A DNA stretch of 26,279 nt from Roseburia sp. (GTDB lineage: Bacteria > Bacillota > Clostridia > Lachnospirales > Lachnospiraceae), in NCBI GenBank assembly GCA_019421345.1, contig JAHZFL010000024.1, forward strand, positions 1 through 26,279, given 5' to 3'. This document shows, piece after piece, positions 1-7,500 of this stretch. The notes under the pieces are model-generated. The model was not told where the DNA came from. It saw nothing but the letters and a program-made list of their open reading frames with translations, and ran no database searches. The number at the start of each line of letters is the position of its first letter. Positions within the stretch are counted from its first letter, which is position 1. The position numbers and the translations under genes are program-made.

Positions 1-81
1 GCATCTCTGCTTTTTAAATATTCAGTTGTAACATATGTATTGTAATCCTACAGATACGATTTGTTATTTTTGATTTTTCTG

Positions 82-110
82 TTGACAAACAGCAATATTT
101 CTTTTATATT
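82..110 (+). promoter_or_regulatory. Sigma-A promoter of perR
   Basis: A perfect -35 TTGACA (82-87) and a -10 TATATT (105-110) are separated by 17 bp. The start site is expected near 117, about 34 nt before the chosen perR start codon. The inverted repeat at 116-130 lies on this start site, which suggests autoregulation. Confidence 0.8.
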
Positions 111-115
111 AACTT

Positions 116-130
116 TAGGAATTATTCCTA
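116..130. promoter_or_regulatory. Candidate PerR operator (autoregulatory)
   Basis: TAGGAATTATTCCTA is a perfect 7-1-7 inverted repeat. This is the same geometry as the Bacillus PerR box (TTATAATnATTATAA). It sits on the predicted transcription start of perR. A related site lies in front of the rubrerythrin gene at 601-615; the two share nAGnAATnnTTnCTn. Binding by PerR is inferred. Confidence 0.6.
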
Positions 131-150
131 TTATTGAAAGGATGGTATTT

Positions 151-564
151 ATGTTAAAGTATAGCAGACAACGGGAGTCGATTGAGAATTTCCTTGCCAA
201 CCGATATGACCATCCTACCGCTGAGACAGTTTATCAGAATATCCGGGAGGAGTTTCCCAATATCAGTCTTGGTACCGTCTACCGCAACTTAAATCTGCTT
301 GCGGAAATCGGTAAGATTCAAAAAATCTCTACCGGTATCGGTCCTGACCGCTTTGATGGAAACACAAAGCCCCACTATCATTTCGTTTGCAGCCACTGCG
401 GCTGTGTGATGGACTTATCGGTAAGCGGACTTGAGCACATCAACATTCTGGCAGGTCAGGATTTTGATGGAGCGATTGAGGGTCATGTTACCTATTTTTA
501 TGGCAAATGCCCTGCATGTGCAAAGGAGAAGCGTTCTCTGACGCACCTGCAAAAAACTTCTTAA
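151..564 (+). CDS. perR: PerR-type peroxide-responsive repressor (Fur family)
   Basis: A 137-residue cytoplasmic DNA-binding metalloregulator. The N-terminal winged helix contains the recognition-helix region SLGTVYRNLNLL. A PerR-like metal site is visible in RFDGNTKPHYHF, with an Asp followed by two His. A structural zinc site is formed by two CxxC motifs (CSHCG and CPAC). Family knowledge: PerR represses peroxide-defence genes and is inactivated by metal-catalysed oxidation of His. The frame stays open to 61, but AAGGATG at 138-144 is a good ribosome site for the ATG at 151, and the predicted transcript start (about 117) rules out the longer hydrophobic extension. It lies directly upstream of rubrerythrin, with a similar operator before each gene. 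Fur or Zur is less likely given the metal-site pattern. Confidence 0.88.
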   Translation: MLKYSRQRESIENFLANRYDHPTAETVYQNIREEFPNISLGTVYRNLNLLAEIGKIQKISTGIGPDRFDGNTKPHYHFVCSHCGCVMDLSVSGLEHINILAGQDFDGAIEGHVTYFYGKCPACAKEKRSLTHLQKTS

Positions 565-571
565 AAAGGTA

Positions 572-600
572 TTGACAAAGAAGTTTTTATGTTTTAAAAT
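572..600 (+). promoter_or_regulatory. Sigma-A promoter of rubrerythrin
   Basis: TTGACA (572-577), a 17 bp spacer and TAAAAT (595-600) form a near-consensus promoter that should be very strong when derepressed. The operator palindrome at 597-619 overlaps the -10 and the start site. Confidence 0.82.
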
Positions 601-619
601 CAGTAATAGTTACTGATTT
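597..619. promoter_or_regulatory. Operator palindrome over the rubrerythrin start site
   Basis: AAATCAGTAA (597-606) and TTACTGATTT (610-619) are a perfect 10 bp inverted repeat around TAG. Its central 15 bp (601-615) aligns with the perR operator at 116-130. The position over the -10/+1 region fits repression by the adjacent PerR. Confidence 0.65.
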
Positions 620-670
620 AATAACAAAAAAGAAACCAAACAAATACTTATGGAAAAGGAGATTACAATT

Positions 671-1213
671 ATGGCAAAGTATGTATGTACCGTATGTGGT
701 TATGTTCACGAGGGAGATTCCGCACCGGAGTCCTGCCCACAGTGTAAAGCACCGGCAGAGAAGTTCAAGGTTCAGGAGGGCGAGAGAACATGGGCTGCTG
801 AGCATGTAATCGGTGTTGCTCAGGGCGCAAGCGAGGACATCATGGCTGACCTTAGAATGAACTTCGAGGGTGAGTGTACTGAGGTTGGTATGTATCTTGC
901 AATGGCTCGCGTTGCTCATCGTGAGGGTTATCCGGAAATCGGTTTATACTGGGAGAAGGCTGCTTTTGAGGAGGCTGAACATGCTTCCAAGTTCGCTGAG
1001 TTATTAGGCGAGGTTGTAACAGATTCTACAAAGAAGAATCTCGAGATGAGAGTAGAGGCTGAGAACGGCGCTACTGCTGGTAAGTTTGATCTTGCTAAGA
1101 GAGCAAAGGCAGCAAACCTTGACGCAATCCATGACACTGTTCATGAGATGGCTCGTGACGAGGCTCGTCATGGCAAGGCATTTGAGGGTCTGTTAAAGAG
1201 ATACTTCGGCTAA
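671..1213 (+). CDS. Reverse rubrerythrin (N-terminal rubredoxin domain, peroxidase)
   Basis: 180 residues. Two CxxC pairs at the N-terminus (CTVCGY and CPQCKAP) form a rubredoxin-type iron site. A ferritin-like diiron domain follows, with ExxH motifs in EEAEHASKF and RDEARHGKAF and upstream Glu ligands in FEGECTEVGMYL. In classical rubrerythrin the rubredoxin domain is C-terminal; this swapped order defines the reverse rubrerythrins of clostridia, which reduce H2O2 (and O2) with electrons derived from NADH. The start at 671 is preceded by AAAGGAGA (655-662), better placed than the in-frame ATG at 650. It has its own strong promoter with operator and a strong terminator, so it is probably a single-gene unit controlled by the upstream PerR. 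Confidence 0.9.
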   Translation: MAKYVCTVCGYVHEGDSAPESCPQCKAPAEKFKVQEGERTWAAEHVIGVAQGASEDIMADLRMNFEGECTEVGMYLAMARVAHREGYPEIGLYWEKAAFEEAEHASKFAELLGEVVTDSTKKNLEMRVEAENGATAGKFDLAKRAKAANLDAIHDTVHEMARDEARHGKAFEGLLKRYFG

Positions 1214-1271
1214 GAATCTGCCGAAAGGGCTTGTACTTAACGGAATGAGCAATCCAATTACTCGTTCCTTC

Positions 1272-1312
1272 AAAGAACGGTATACCGGAGAAATTCGGTA
1301 TACCGTTCTTTT
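1272..1312 (+). terminator. Intrinsic terminator after rubrerythrin
   Basis: A perfect 16 bp stem (1272-1287 with 1296-1311), an 8-nt loop GAGAAATT and a T-rich tail form a classic rho-independent terminator. The A-rich 5' side might let it work weakly in the other direction. Confidence 0.9.
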
Positions 1313-1391
1313 ATACCAAATTCCCATCCATGCTTAAGGCTCATCATTTTTTCCATACACCTCCCCGCTTTTATCACACAAATCTCTGCGC

Positions 1392-1420
1392 TTGCTTTTT
1401 CATTTGTCGTTTGTTATAAT
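1392..1420 (+). promoter_or_regulatory. Promoter of the PD-(D/E)XK nuclease gene
   Basis: TTGCTT (1392-1397), 17 bp and a perfect TATAAT (1415-1420), with TG one base upstream (extended -10). The rest of the gene-free stretch 1214-1531 holds only the rubrerythrin terminator and about 110 nt of leader in which I see no gene. Confidence 0.65.
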
Positions 1421-1531
1421 AATTTCATTCATTGCCAGAGTATGTCTTACTCTGCTCCTTGCAGCTTGCTGCATCATCCGGCATCTCGCCGCATTAACTC
1501 ATTTTTATTCCATACAAAGGAGGCCCTGCCT

Positions 1532-2443
1532 ATGTCAGACAATGCGTTTATGCACAAACAACGTACCTTTCGCCCATTGGACGATCTAAATCTGATTGAT
1601 GACTTTCTTTTTCAGGAAATGCTTCTTCAGGAAAACGACGGCGAAGAATTTTGCCGTATTCTTCTTAGTACCATTCTCGGAAAATCTATTCGCAAGGTCC
1701 GTATTCTCCCACAGAAAAACATTTCCGGTATCCATCCCGCCCGCCACGGAATCCGCATGGATGCTTACATCCAGGATGTTTCCGATGAACCCCCCTTACC
1801 GGGCACTTCCCGTGTCGACGCCAAAGTCATCCCCGACATTTATGATATTGAGCCAAACAAACGCTGCGAAAAATCACAGCTTCCAAAGAGAATGCGCTAC
1901 TACCACGGGTTGATCGACACGCAGCTTCTAGCCTCAGGCGCCCACTACGATATGCTTCCAAGCGTTGTCATTATCGTGATTCTGCCCTATGATCCCTTTG
2001 GAAAAAACAGGATGATCTATACGATACAAAATCAATGTGCGGAAGATTCCTCCCTCTCGTATGATGACGGCGCAAAGAAAATTTTTTTATACACCAAAGG
2101 AACCGACGGATGTACTAGCCAAGCCTTGCGCGATATGTTAAAATATCTGGAGAATACAACAACCACAAATGTAACAAATCAGGATATCAGCACCATTCAC
2201 CAGCTTGTAGAAAAGGTGAAGCGTCGAAAGGAGGTCAGCATCAATTATATGAAATCATGGGAAATTGACGAAATGAACCGGGAAGAAGGACGCATGGAGG
2301 GCAGAGAGGAGACGCTTTTTGCCTTTGTCACAACACTGCAGGAGCTCCAGATCTCCCGCAGCGACACCCTGCAGAAGCTAAAAGAGAAATTTTCATTGAC
2401 GACTGATACGGCAGAGAATTATCTTTCCATGTATTGGAAATAA
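1532..2443 (+). CDS. PD-(D/E)XK nuclease family transposase-like protein (Rpn type)
   Basis: 303 residues. The N-terminal LNLIDDFLFQEML region is typical of the Rpn/transposase-associated PD-(D/E)XK family. The probable active site is the Asp of GIRMDAYIQD, followed after an insertion by AKVIPDIYDIEPN, where the Glu of DIEPN is the second acidic residue. LPKRMRYYHGLID and ILPYDPFGKNRMIYTI are further family blocks. The C-terminal 80 residues are charged and probably helical. Family knowledge: Rpn proteins are DNA endonucleases that raise recombination and occur in many diverged copies; they are not classical transposases. The start at 1532 follows AAAGGAGG (1517-1524); the open frame upstream from 1442 lacks a ribosome site. 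It is monocistronic, with its own promoter and terminator. No inverted repeats of an insertion sequence were seen at its edges. Confidence 0.8.
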   Translation: MSDNAFMHKQRTFRPLDDLNLIDDFLFQEMLLQENDGEEFCRILLSTILGKSIRKVRILPQKNISGIHPARHGIRMDAYIQDVSDEPPLPGTSRVDAKVIPDIYDIEPNKRCEKSQLPKRMRYYHGLIDTQLLASGAHYDMLPSVVIIVILPYDPFGKNRMIYTIQNQCAEDSSLSYDDGAKKIFLYTKGTDGCTSQALRDMLKYLENTTTTNVTNQDISTIHQLVEKVKRRKEVSINYMKSWEIDEMNREEGRMEGREETLFAFVTTLQELQISRSDTLQKLKEKFSLTTDTAENYLSMYWK

Positions 2444-2474
2444 AAGCTGCGATCGGCTGCACAGTCAGCTTTTT
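2443..2474 (+). terminator. Terminator of the nuclease gene
   Basis: AAAGCTG (2443-2449) pairs with CAGCTTT (2466-2472), with a 16-nt loop, and runs into TTTTT. It starts at the stop codon. Moderate strength. Confidence 0.55.
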
Positions 2475-2553
2475 CGGACAGTCTATGAAGCCCTCAGCTC
2501 CAAAAGCTCTACCATAACCCGATGTGCTGCGAACTTCTCGCCAAACAGCTTCT

Positions 2554-2605
2554 GAAAATACAAAAGAGCGAAGGCATACATTTCCCTCCGCTCTCTTGTA
2601 TTTTC
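2554..2605. terminator. Bidirectional hairpin between converging genes
   Basis: A 17 bp inverted repeat with one mismatch (2554-2570 against 2589-2605) and an 18-nt loop lies just after the stop of the histidine kinase gene. Both arms have AT-rich outer ends (GAAAATAC / GTATTTTC), as in bidirectional terminators. It probably ends the kinase transcript and backs up the nuclease terminator. Confidence 0.7.
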
Positions 2606-2607
2606 AC

Positions 2608-5094
2608 CTATTCCGTATCTACTTCTATGGGCAGCTCCCCGTCTGCTTCCGGAAATTCCAACACTACTTTAAACAAATCTCCATCCACATACAATGAAAA
2701 CCTCCCCTTCATCAAATCCATCAGGCTCTTTGCAATCGAAAGTCCAAGACCGCTGCCCTCCGTATTTCTTGAGCTGTCACCGCGCACAAAACGCTCCATG
2801 AGCTCCTCACTGCTGATATTCAGCGGATATTTGGAGGTATTGCGGAACGTGAGTCTTGCCATATCCCCCATTTTCTCAAGATTAATATACACGCGCGTTC
2901 CCGGCTGCGCATATTTACAGATATTATTCATCAAATTGTCGATCACACGCCAGAAATGCCTGCTGTCCGCCAATATATAAACCGGATTCTGCGGTTTGTC
3001 GATCAGAAGCTTTAGCTTTGCAGCACTCATTTTCTCATCAAATTCCCCGACAATCTGTATCAGAGACACACCTGCCTCAAGCGCTTCCAAATTCACCTCC
3101 AGATTTCCCGTCGAAGCCTTGGATGCCTCCATCAAGTCCTCGATCAGCTTTTTTAAGCGAGCCGACTGACGCTCCAGCACCTCTAAATATTCCTCTGCTG
3201 TCTCGTTATTCAGCTTTTCCTTTTCTAACAAATCCACATAATTGATAATAGATGTCAGCGGCGTTTTAATATCATGCGAAACATTCGTGATCAGCTCCGT
3301 CTTAAAGCGCTCACTTTTCATACGTTCATCTACCGCACGCAGCATTCCGCTGCTGATGCTGTTTAATGCCTCACCGTGCTTTTGAAATTCCCAGAACATT
3401 TTTTCCGTATCTACGCGGTGCTCCAGATCCCCTTGCGCCATTCGCTGCGCCGCGCTCTTTAACCTTTGCATCTGCAAAATTGCTGCAAGAATAAGCGGTA
3501 TCAGAATCATTTTTTCCACAAACCAGCATATCGTGATTCTGCCGATGCCATCCCATGAGACAACCCAAAATTCCAAAAGAGATAATATCCCAAGCACAAG
3601 CAGAACCTTCCATAGCAAGGAAATATTGCGAAAAATTTCACGCACAAAACGATAAAATCTGCTCGTTACCCACCATGTCAGCGTATTCTGCCACCATTTT
3701 CCACACTTGATGCGTACCGAAAAGCTCAAAATGATAAACACCAGCACCCACGACGCAAAAACACAAAGCCCTCCAAGTATGATAAGTCCCGGCAATGTGC
3801 CCCAATAGGAAACATTGATTCCAAAAATAAATATGGGAACAAATAAAAATAGTATCACTCCGAGAAATAGGTCAAACGGAATCCGGTCTGCCCATGTCAA
3901 CACAATTTCATCCGTGCCCCGCCGATGTCCCGCCGCTTTTATAAGCAGAATCATACATAAAAGACCAAGCCCCACACTGCAAAGCATAATGGCATATACA
4001 CCATAACGAAGCCCATAGCCATATACCGCAACAAAATTTGCCTGTGCAAACAGATCATCCCTCATACTATGCTCTAACGTCTTTGGAAATTCTGTCACCA
4101 CCCAATAGGTATCTGTCATTTCCTTTGCCGCATAAATTGTGCTATTGGCTGCATCGACCGTATAATTGCGGCTTTTTGCAATCACCCCATCCGCTTCCGT
4201 CCCAATATCCATGTCTGCAATTAATATGTCGCTGCCATCACACACATATTCCCTGCCGTCCAATATGACCGAATGATTCTCCAATGTGATCCCAAATTCC
4301 AAAAAAAGCTCAAAGTTCAGATACTCTGCGCCCCCTAAAAGCGCCTCTATATCTGCATCTACAGCGACCTGCCCTGTCCAGGCGGTCTCTGCCATTTCTG
4401 CCGCGATCTCTCCCGCCGCAGCAGCCTCGCCTCCCCCGCCGCTCTCCTGCACCATTTCTTTACCGATATAATGGTACATCCGCTTATCAAAATCGAATAA
4501 AAAATGATAAAGCTCCGTCCCTCCATCTGCTTTACCGTAAACAGAAACCTCCCTCACCGGATAGTAAATTCCGCTCGTCTCATAGTAAAAAATTCCGTCC
4601 GCGGGATTATAAATCGGATAATTAATAACTTCCTCTGTAAAAAGTCCCTCTGCCGATGTCTCACTCCCTTGGGCATCGTTTCTCCATGTCTCATCCTCCA
4701 AAGCTATTGCCCCGGTGCTCCCAACCTCATATCTTGTTATATAAAGCTCCTCCGGTATGATCTCGTCAGTAAAATTATGTTCAAGATAAAGGTTCTTATT
4801 GGTTAGATCAATCCCCTCCAGACTTTCCTCCCTTAGGATTCCGTACCGGAAACCGGTCTTACTAAAATCACTTTCGTTTCCATTCACAAAATTACTCAAA
4901 GCTTCCAAACTGTATCCCCTTGCCGCATCCTCATATAACACCTCGCGGCATTCGTCTTCAGACGAATAATCATAAAGCCCCAGATCCCATATAAATATTG
5001 TTCCTACTGCACTCCCGATAAATAAAACGGCGCTGATCGTTACGCCAATCCATGCGCAAACCTTAACTCCCATCGAGCCTTTCCATTTCTTCAT
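2608..5094 (-). CDS. Membrane sensor histidine kinase
   Basis: 828 residues. A first membrane segment (about 8-33) is followed by a roughly 330-residue acidic extracellular region, then several more membrane segments (about 365-550), unusually many for this class. A HAMP-like linker (AAQRMAQGDLEHRV) leads to a HisKA domain with NVSHDIKTPLTS (His near 607) and an HATPase domain with the N-box DNLMNNICKYA and G2 box GSGLGLSIAKSL. The usual DxGxG box is replaced by TFRNTSKYP. The kinase should phosphorylate the response regulator encoded just upstream. I chose ATG at 5094 because GGAGGA lies 6 nt upstream; the TTG at 5112 has no such site. The gap to the regulator stop is 21 nt, so they form one operon. 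The signal is unknown. Confidence 0.85.
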   Translation of the reverse strand: MKKWKGSMGVKVCAWIGVTISAVLFIGSAVGTIFIWDLGLYDYSSEDECREVLYEDAARGYSLEALSNFVNGNESDFSKTGFRYGILREESLEGIDLTNKNLYLEHNFTDEIIPEELYITRYEVGSTGAIALEDETWRNDAQGSETSAEGLFTEEVINYPIYNPADGIFYYETSGIYYPVREVSVYGKADGGTELYHFLFDFDKRMYHYIGKEMVQESGGGGEAAAAGEIAAEMAETAWTGQVAVDADIEALLGGAEYLNFELFLEFGITLENHSVILDGREYVCDGSDILIADMDIGTEADGVIAKSRNYTVDAANSTIYAAKEMTDTYWVVTEFPKTLEHSMRDDLFAQANFVAVYGYGLRYGVYAIMLCSVGLGLLCMILLIKAAGHRRGTDEIVLTWADRIPFDLFLGVILFLFVPIFIFGINVSYWGTLPGLIILGGLCVFASWVLVFIILSFSVRIKCGKWWQNTLTWWVTSRFYRFVREIFRNISLLWKVLLVLGILSLLEFWVVSWDGIGRITICWFVEKMILIPLILAAILQMQRLKSAAQRMAQGDLEHRVDTEKMFWEFQKHGEALNSISSGMLRAVDERMKSERFKTELITNVSHDIKTPLTSIINYVDLLEKEKLNNETAEEYLEVLERQSARLKKLIEDLMEASKASTGNLEVNLEALEAGVSLIQIVGEFDEKMSAAKLKLLIDKPQNPVYILADSRHFWRVIDNLMNNICKYAQPGTRVYINLEKMGDMARLTFRNTSKYPLNISSEELMERFVRGDSSRNTEGSGLGLSIAKSLMDLMKGRFSLYVDGDLFKVVLEFPEADGELPIEVDTE

Positions 5095-5115
5095 GCTGCT
5101 TCCTCCGCTCAAACT

Positions 5116-5805
5116 CTATTCTTCCATCTTATAGCCTCTCCCCCACACCACCTTCAAATGACGCGGCTCTGCCGGATTATACTCAATTTTTTCCCGCAGA
5201 TGGCGGATATGCACCGCAACTGTATTCTCTGTGCCGTAAGGATTATCCTGCCAGACCCTCTCATAGATCAGATTCGGCGAATACACCTTGCCCGGATTTT
5301 CCATCAAAAGCTTTAAAATATCATATTCCGTTCTTGTCACTGCAACAATCTCACCGTCAAGCGTGACTGTTTTTGTCCGGTCGCACAGCTCAATCCCACC
5401 GATGCGCAGCAAATCCTCCTCCTTAGTCGCTCCTCCGCCAAGCTGCATATAGCGTCTTAGCTGTGATTTGACCCGTGCCTGAAGTTCTACCGGATTAAAC
5501 GGCTTTGTCACATAATCATCTGCACCGACGGTAAGCCCCAGCACCTTGTCAGTGTCCTCGCTCTTTGCCGTTAGGAGAATGACCGGAACGTTGCTCGTCT
5601 CCCTAATTTTTACCATTGCCGAAATACCGTTCATTTCCGGCATCATAATATCCATAAGCACAAGATGAATCTCCTCGTTCTTCAAAAGCTCCACTGCCTC
5701 CCGCCCGTTATACGCCTCAAATACCCGATAGCCGTCCGCAGTCAGGTAAATATTTAATGCCGATACAATGTCCTTCTCATCATCACATACCAGTATGTTG
5801 TACAT
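5116..5805 (-). CDS. OmpR/PhoB-family response regulator
   Basis: 229 residues. The receiver domain has an acidic pocket in VCDDEKDI, the phospho-acceptor Asp in LVLMDIMMPEMNG, the conserved Thr in ILLTAKS and Lys in YVTKPFNP. The C-terminal winged helix (from about 130) contains LTRTEYDILKLL-like and TVAVHIRHLREKIE recognition-helix segments, ending VVWGRGYKMEE. The start has GAGGAG 6 nt upstream. It is the partner of the downstream kinase. Targets are unknown; the divergent MATE exporter is a natural candidate, because regulators of this type often control a neighbouring envelope or efflux gene, but that is inference. Confidence 0.92.
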   Translation of the reverse strand: MYNILVCDDEKDIVSALNIYLTADGYRVFEAYNGREAVELLKNEEIHLVLMDIMMPEMNGISAMVKIRETSNVPVILLTAKSEDTDKVLGLTVGADDYVTKPFNPVELQARVKSQLRRYMQLGGGATKEEDLLRIGGIELCDRTKTVTLDGEIVAVTRTEYDILKLLMENPGKVYSPNLIYERVWQDNPYGTENTVAVHIRHLREKIEYNPAEPRHLKVVWGRGYKMEE

Positions 5806-5875
5806 CCTCTGCTCCTCGTTTCGTGCCGTCCCAAGTTCCTACCCACAAAAGACAGCGTGTTATGATCATATTCTT

Positions 5876-5904
5876 ATTGTAGCGGAATGTTTATGAAGTT
5901 AAAA
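5876..5904 (-). promoter_or_regulatory. Weak candidate promoter of the two-component operon
   Basis: On the minus strand TACAAT (5876-5881) lies 17 bp after TTTTAA (5899-5904). The -10 is good and the -35 poor, as expected for an activated promoter. Tentative. Confidence 0.3.
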
Positions 5905-5940
5905 GGACTCAAAAGATTAAGATTTGATGAATTCCGCTCC

Positions 5941-5969
5941 TTGACATTCCCCACATTTATCACTAATAT
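5941..5969 (+). promoter_or_regulatory. Promoter of the MATE exporter
   Basis: A perfect TTGACA (5941-5946), 17 bp and TAATAT (5964-5969). The transcript would have a leader of about 97 nt before the ATG at 6073. No known riboswitch is recognisable in it. Confidence 0.75.
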
Positions 5970-6072
5970 CGTTTTGGGAGATTTTCACATAGCTATTTGC
6001 TCCCCGGCGTAAACAAATTGCTTTTATGGCTCACGTTTCCCTGCGCCGATCTTTCCCGGAATGGAGATTTAA

Positions 6073-7500
6073 ATGAAAAAGAAAGCTGACAAAAAAATAA
6101 ACCACTTGGGCAAAGACCCGATTCCAAAGCTTGTCGTGCGACTGGCGATCCCTGCCATGCTTGCACAATTTGTCAACGTACTCTACAGCGTCATTGACCG
6201 TATGTATATTGGAAACATTCCCGAAATCGGGGAGCAGGCGCTTGCCGGTGTCGGCATCTGCGGTCCCATTGTAACGATGCTCTCCGCTTTTGCAGCATGG
6301 GTTGGAAACGGAGGTGCGCCTTTGCTCGCCATCAAATCAGGTGAACAAAATAAAAAAGGAGCGTCCGCCATTTTAGCCAACAGCTTCCTGCTGCTGCTCA
6401 TCATGGCATCGCTCCTTACCGTCCTTGCATATTTTTTCAAAGATTTTCTGTTGATAAAATTCGGCGCGACAGAGTTGATCTTCCCCTACGCCGAAGCCTA
6501 TATGCGCGTCTATCTTGTCGGGACCGTATTTGCCGTGCTCTCGCTTGGCTTAAACCCTTTCCTGATCTGTCAGGGCTTTGCCGGACTTGCCATGACCTCC
6601 GTTGTAATCGGCGCGCTTTTTAATCTGATTCTGGACCCGATTTTTATTTTTGGCTTTCACATGGGTGTCACAGGCGCAGCGCTTGCAACAGTGCTCTCAC
6701 AGGCTGCGTCCTGCCTGTTTACATTATTTGTGCTGCTGCGCGGCCCGGTTCCGATTAAGATTACATTTCACGGCTGCGCAGCAGACACCTGCCTGCGCAT
6801 CCTTCTTCTGGGAATTACACCGTTTTTGATCATTTTATTTGATAATGTTTTAATTATCATCCAAAACGTCATGTTAAAAATGTACGGCGGTGCCGACAGC
6901 GATATGCTTTTGACCTGTAATACGATCGTTCAAAGCTTTATGTTGATGATCACGATGCCGCTTGGGGGTATCACAGGCGGAACACAGTCGATCCTCGGCT
7001 ACAACTACGGCGCAGCCAACAGCGCCCGCATTCGTCTTGCCCAAAAGCATATTTTAAAAACCGCACTGATTTTTTGCACAGTGATGTTTGTACTCGCGCA
7101 ATGGAATGCTTCAGCCGGTGTGTTCGTACGACTGTTTACACAAAATACCGCCTATCAGGCACTCACGGTCCGCCTGATCCATATTTATACACTGGGCGTC
7201 ATCCCGCTTGCCATCCAATATGCCCTAGTCGACGGATTTACCGGCATGAGTCTTGTGGCATTTTCCTTTCCGCTCTCTTTCCTTAGGAAAGGACTCTACA
7301 TCGGACTTGTCATATTTTTCTCTGTAACGTTTGGCGCTGCCGCGATGTTTTGGGCAGAGCCGCTCTCCGATACGGCAGCCGCCATTTTCTCCGGCACTGT
7401 ATTCCTCTGTGTCATCCCACGCGTGCTGCGCCGACGAGAAACAGCGGTAAAAAGCCTTACTTCTGATTCGCCGGCTCCATATTCACAGAGCGACCCTTGA
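6073..7500 (+). CDS. MATE-family multidrug/cation exporter
   Basis: 475 residues, about 12 membrane segments in two homologous halves, the usual size for a MATE (NorM/DinF-like) antiporter. Family-like stretches are PAMLAQFVNVLYSVIDRMYIG near the N-terminus, GLNPFLICQGFAGLAMTSVVIG and FNLILDPIFIFGFHMGVTGAALATV in the first half, and GGITGGTQSILGYNYGAAN in the second. MATE proteins expel organic cations or drugs using Na+ or H+ gradients. The start has TGGAGA at 6062-6067. The hydrophilic C-terminal tail (last ~15 residues) is read from DNA that also encodes, on the other strand, the end of the RNA helicase (44 bp overlap). It is divergent from the two-component system. The substrate cannot be told. 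Confidence 0.9.
   Translation: MKKKADKKINHLGKDPIPKLVVRLAIPAMLAQFVNVLYSVIDRMYIGNIPEIGEQALAGVGICGPIVTMLSAFAAWVGNGGAPLLAIKSGEQNKKGASAILANSFLLLLIMASLLTVLAYFFKDFLLIKFGATELIFPYAEAYMRVYLVGTVFAVLSLGLNPFLICQGFAGLAMTSVVIGALFNLILDPIFIFGFHMGVTGAALATVLSQAASCLFTLFVLLRGPVPIKITFHGCAADTCLRILLLGITPFLIILFDNVLIIIQNVMLKMYGGADSDMLLTCNTIVQSFMLMITMPLGGITGGTQSILGYNYGAANSARIRLAQKHILKTALIFCTVMFVLAQWNASAGVFVRLFTQNTAYQALTVRLIHIYTLGVIPLAIQYALVDGFTGMSLVAFSFPLSFLRKGLYIGLVIFFSVTFGAAAMFWAEPLSDTAAAIFSGTVFLCVIPRVLRRRETAVKSLTSDSPAPYSQSDP

Noticed and set aside
61..150. Hydrophobic N-terminal extension of PerR
   Set aside because: It overlaps the promoter, starts before the predicted transcript start and lacks a ribosome site. 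Fur-family proteins have no such leader.
1532..2443. Insertion sequence around the PD-(D/E)XK transposase-like gene
   Set aside because: No terminal inverted repeats or target-site duplication are visible. The gene has its own promoter and terminator and belongs to a nuclease family that is misleadingly named transposase.
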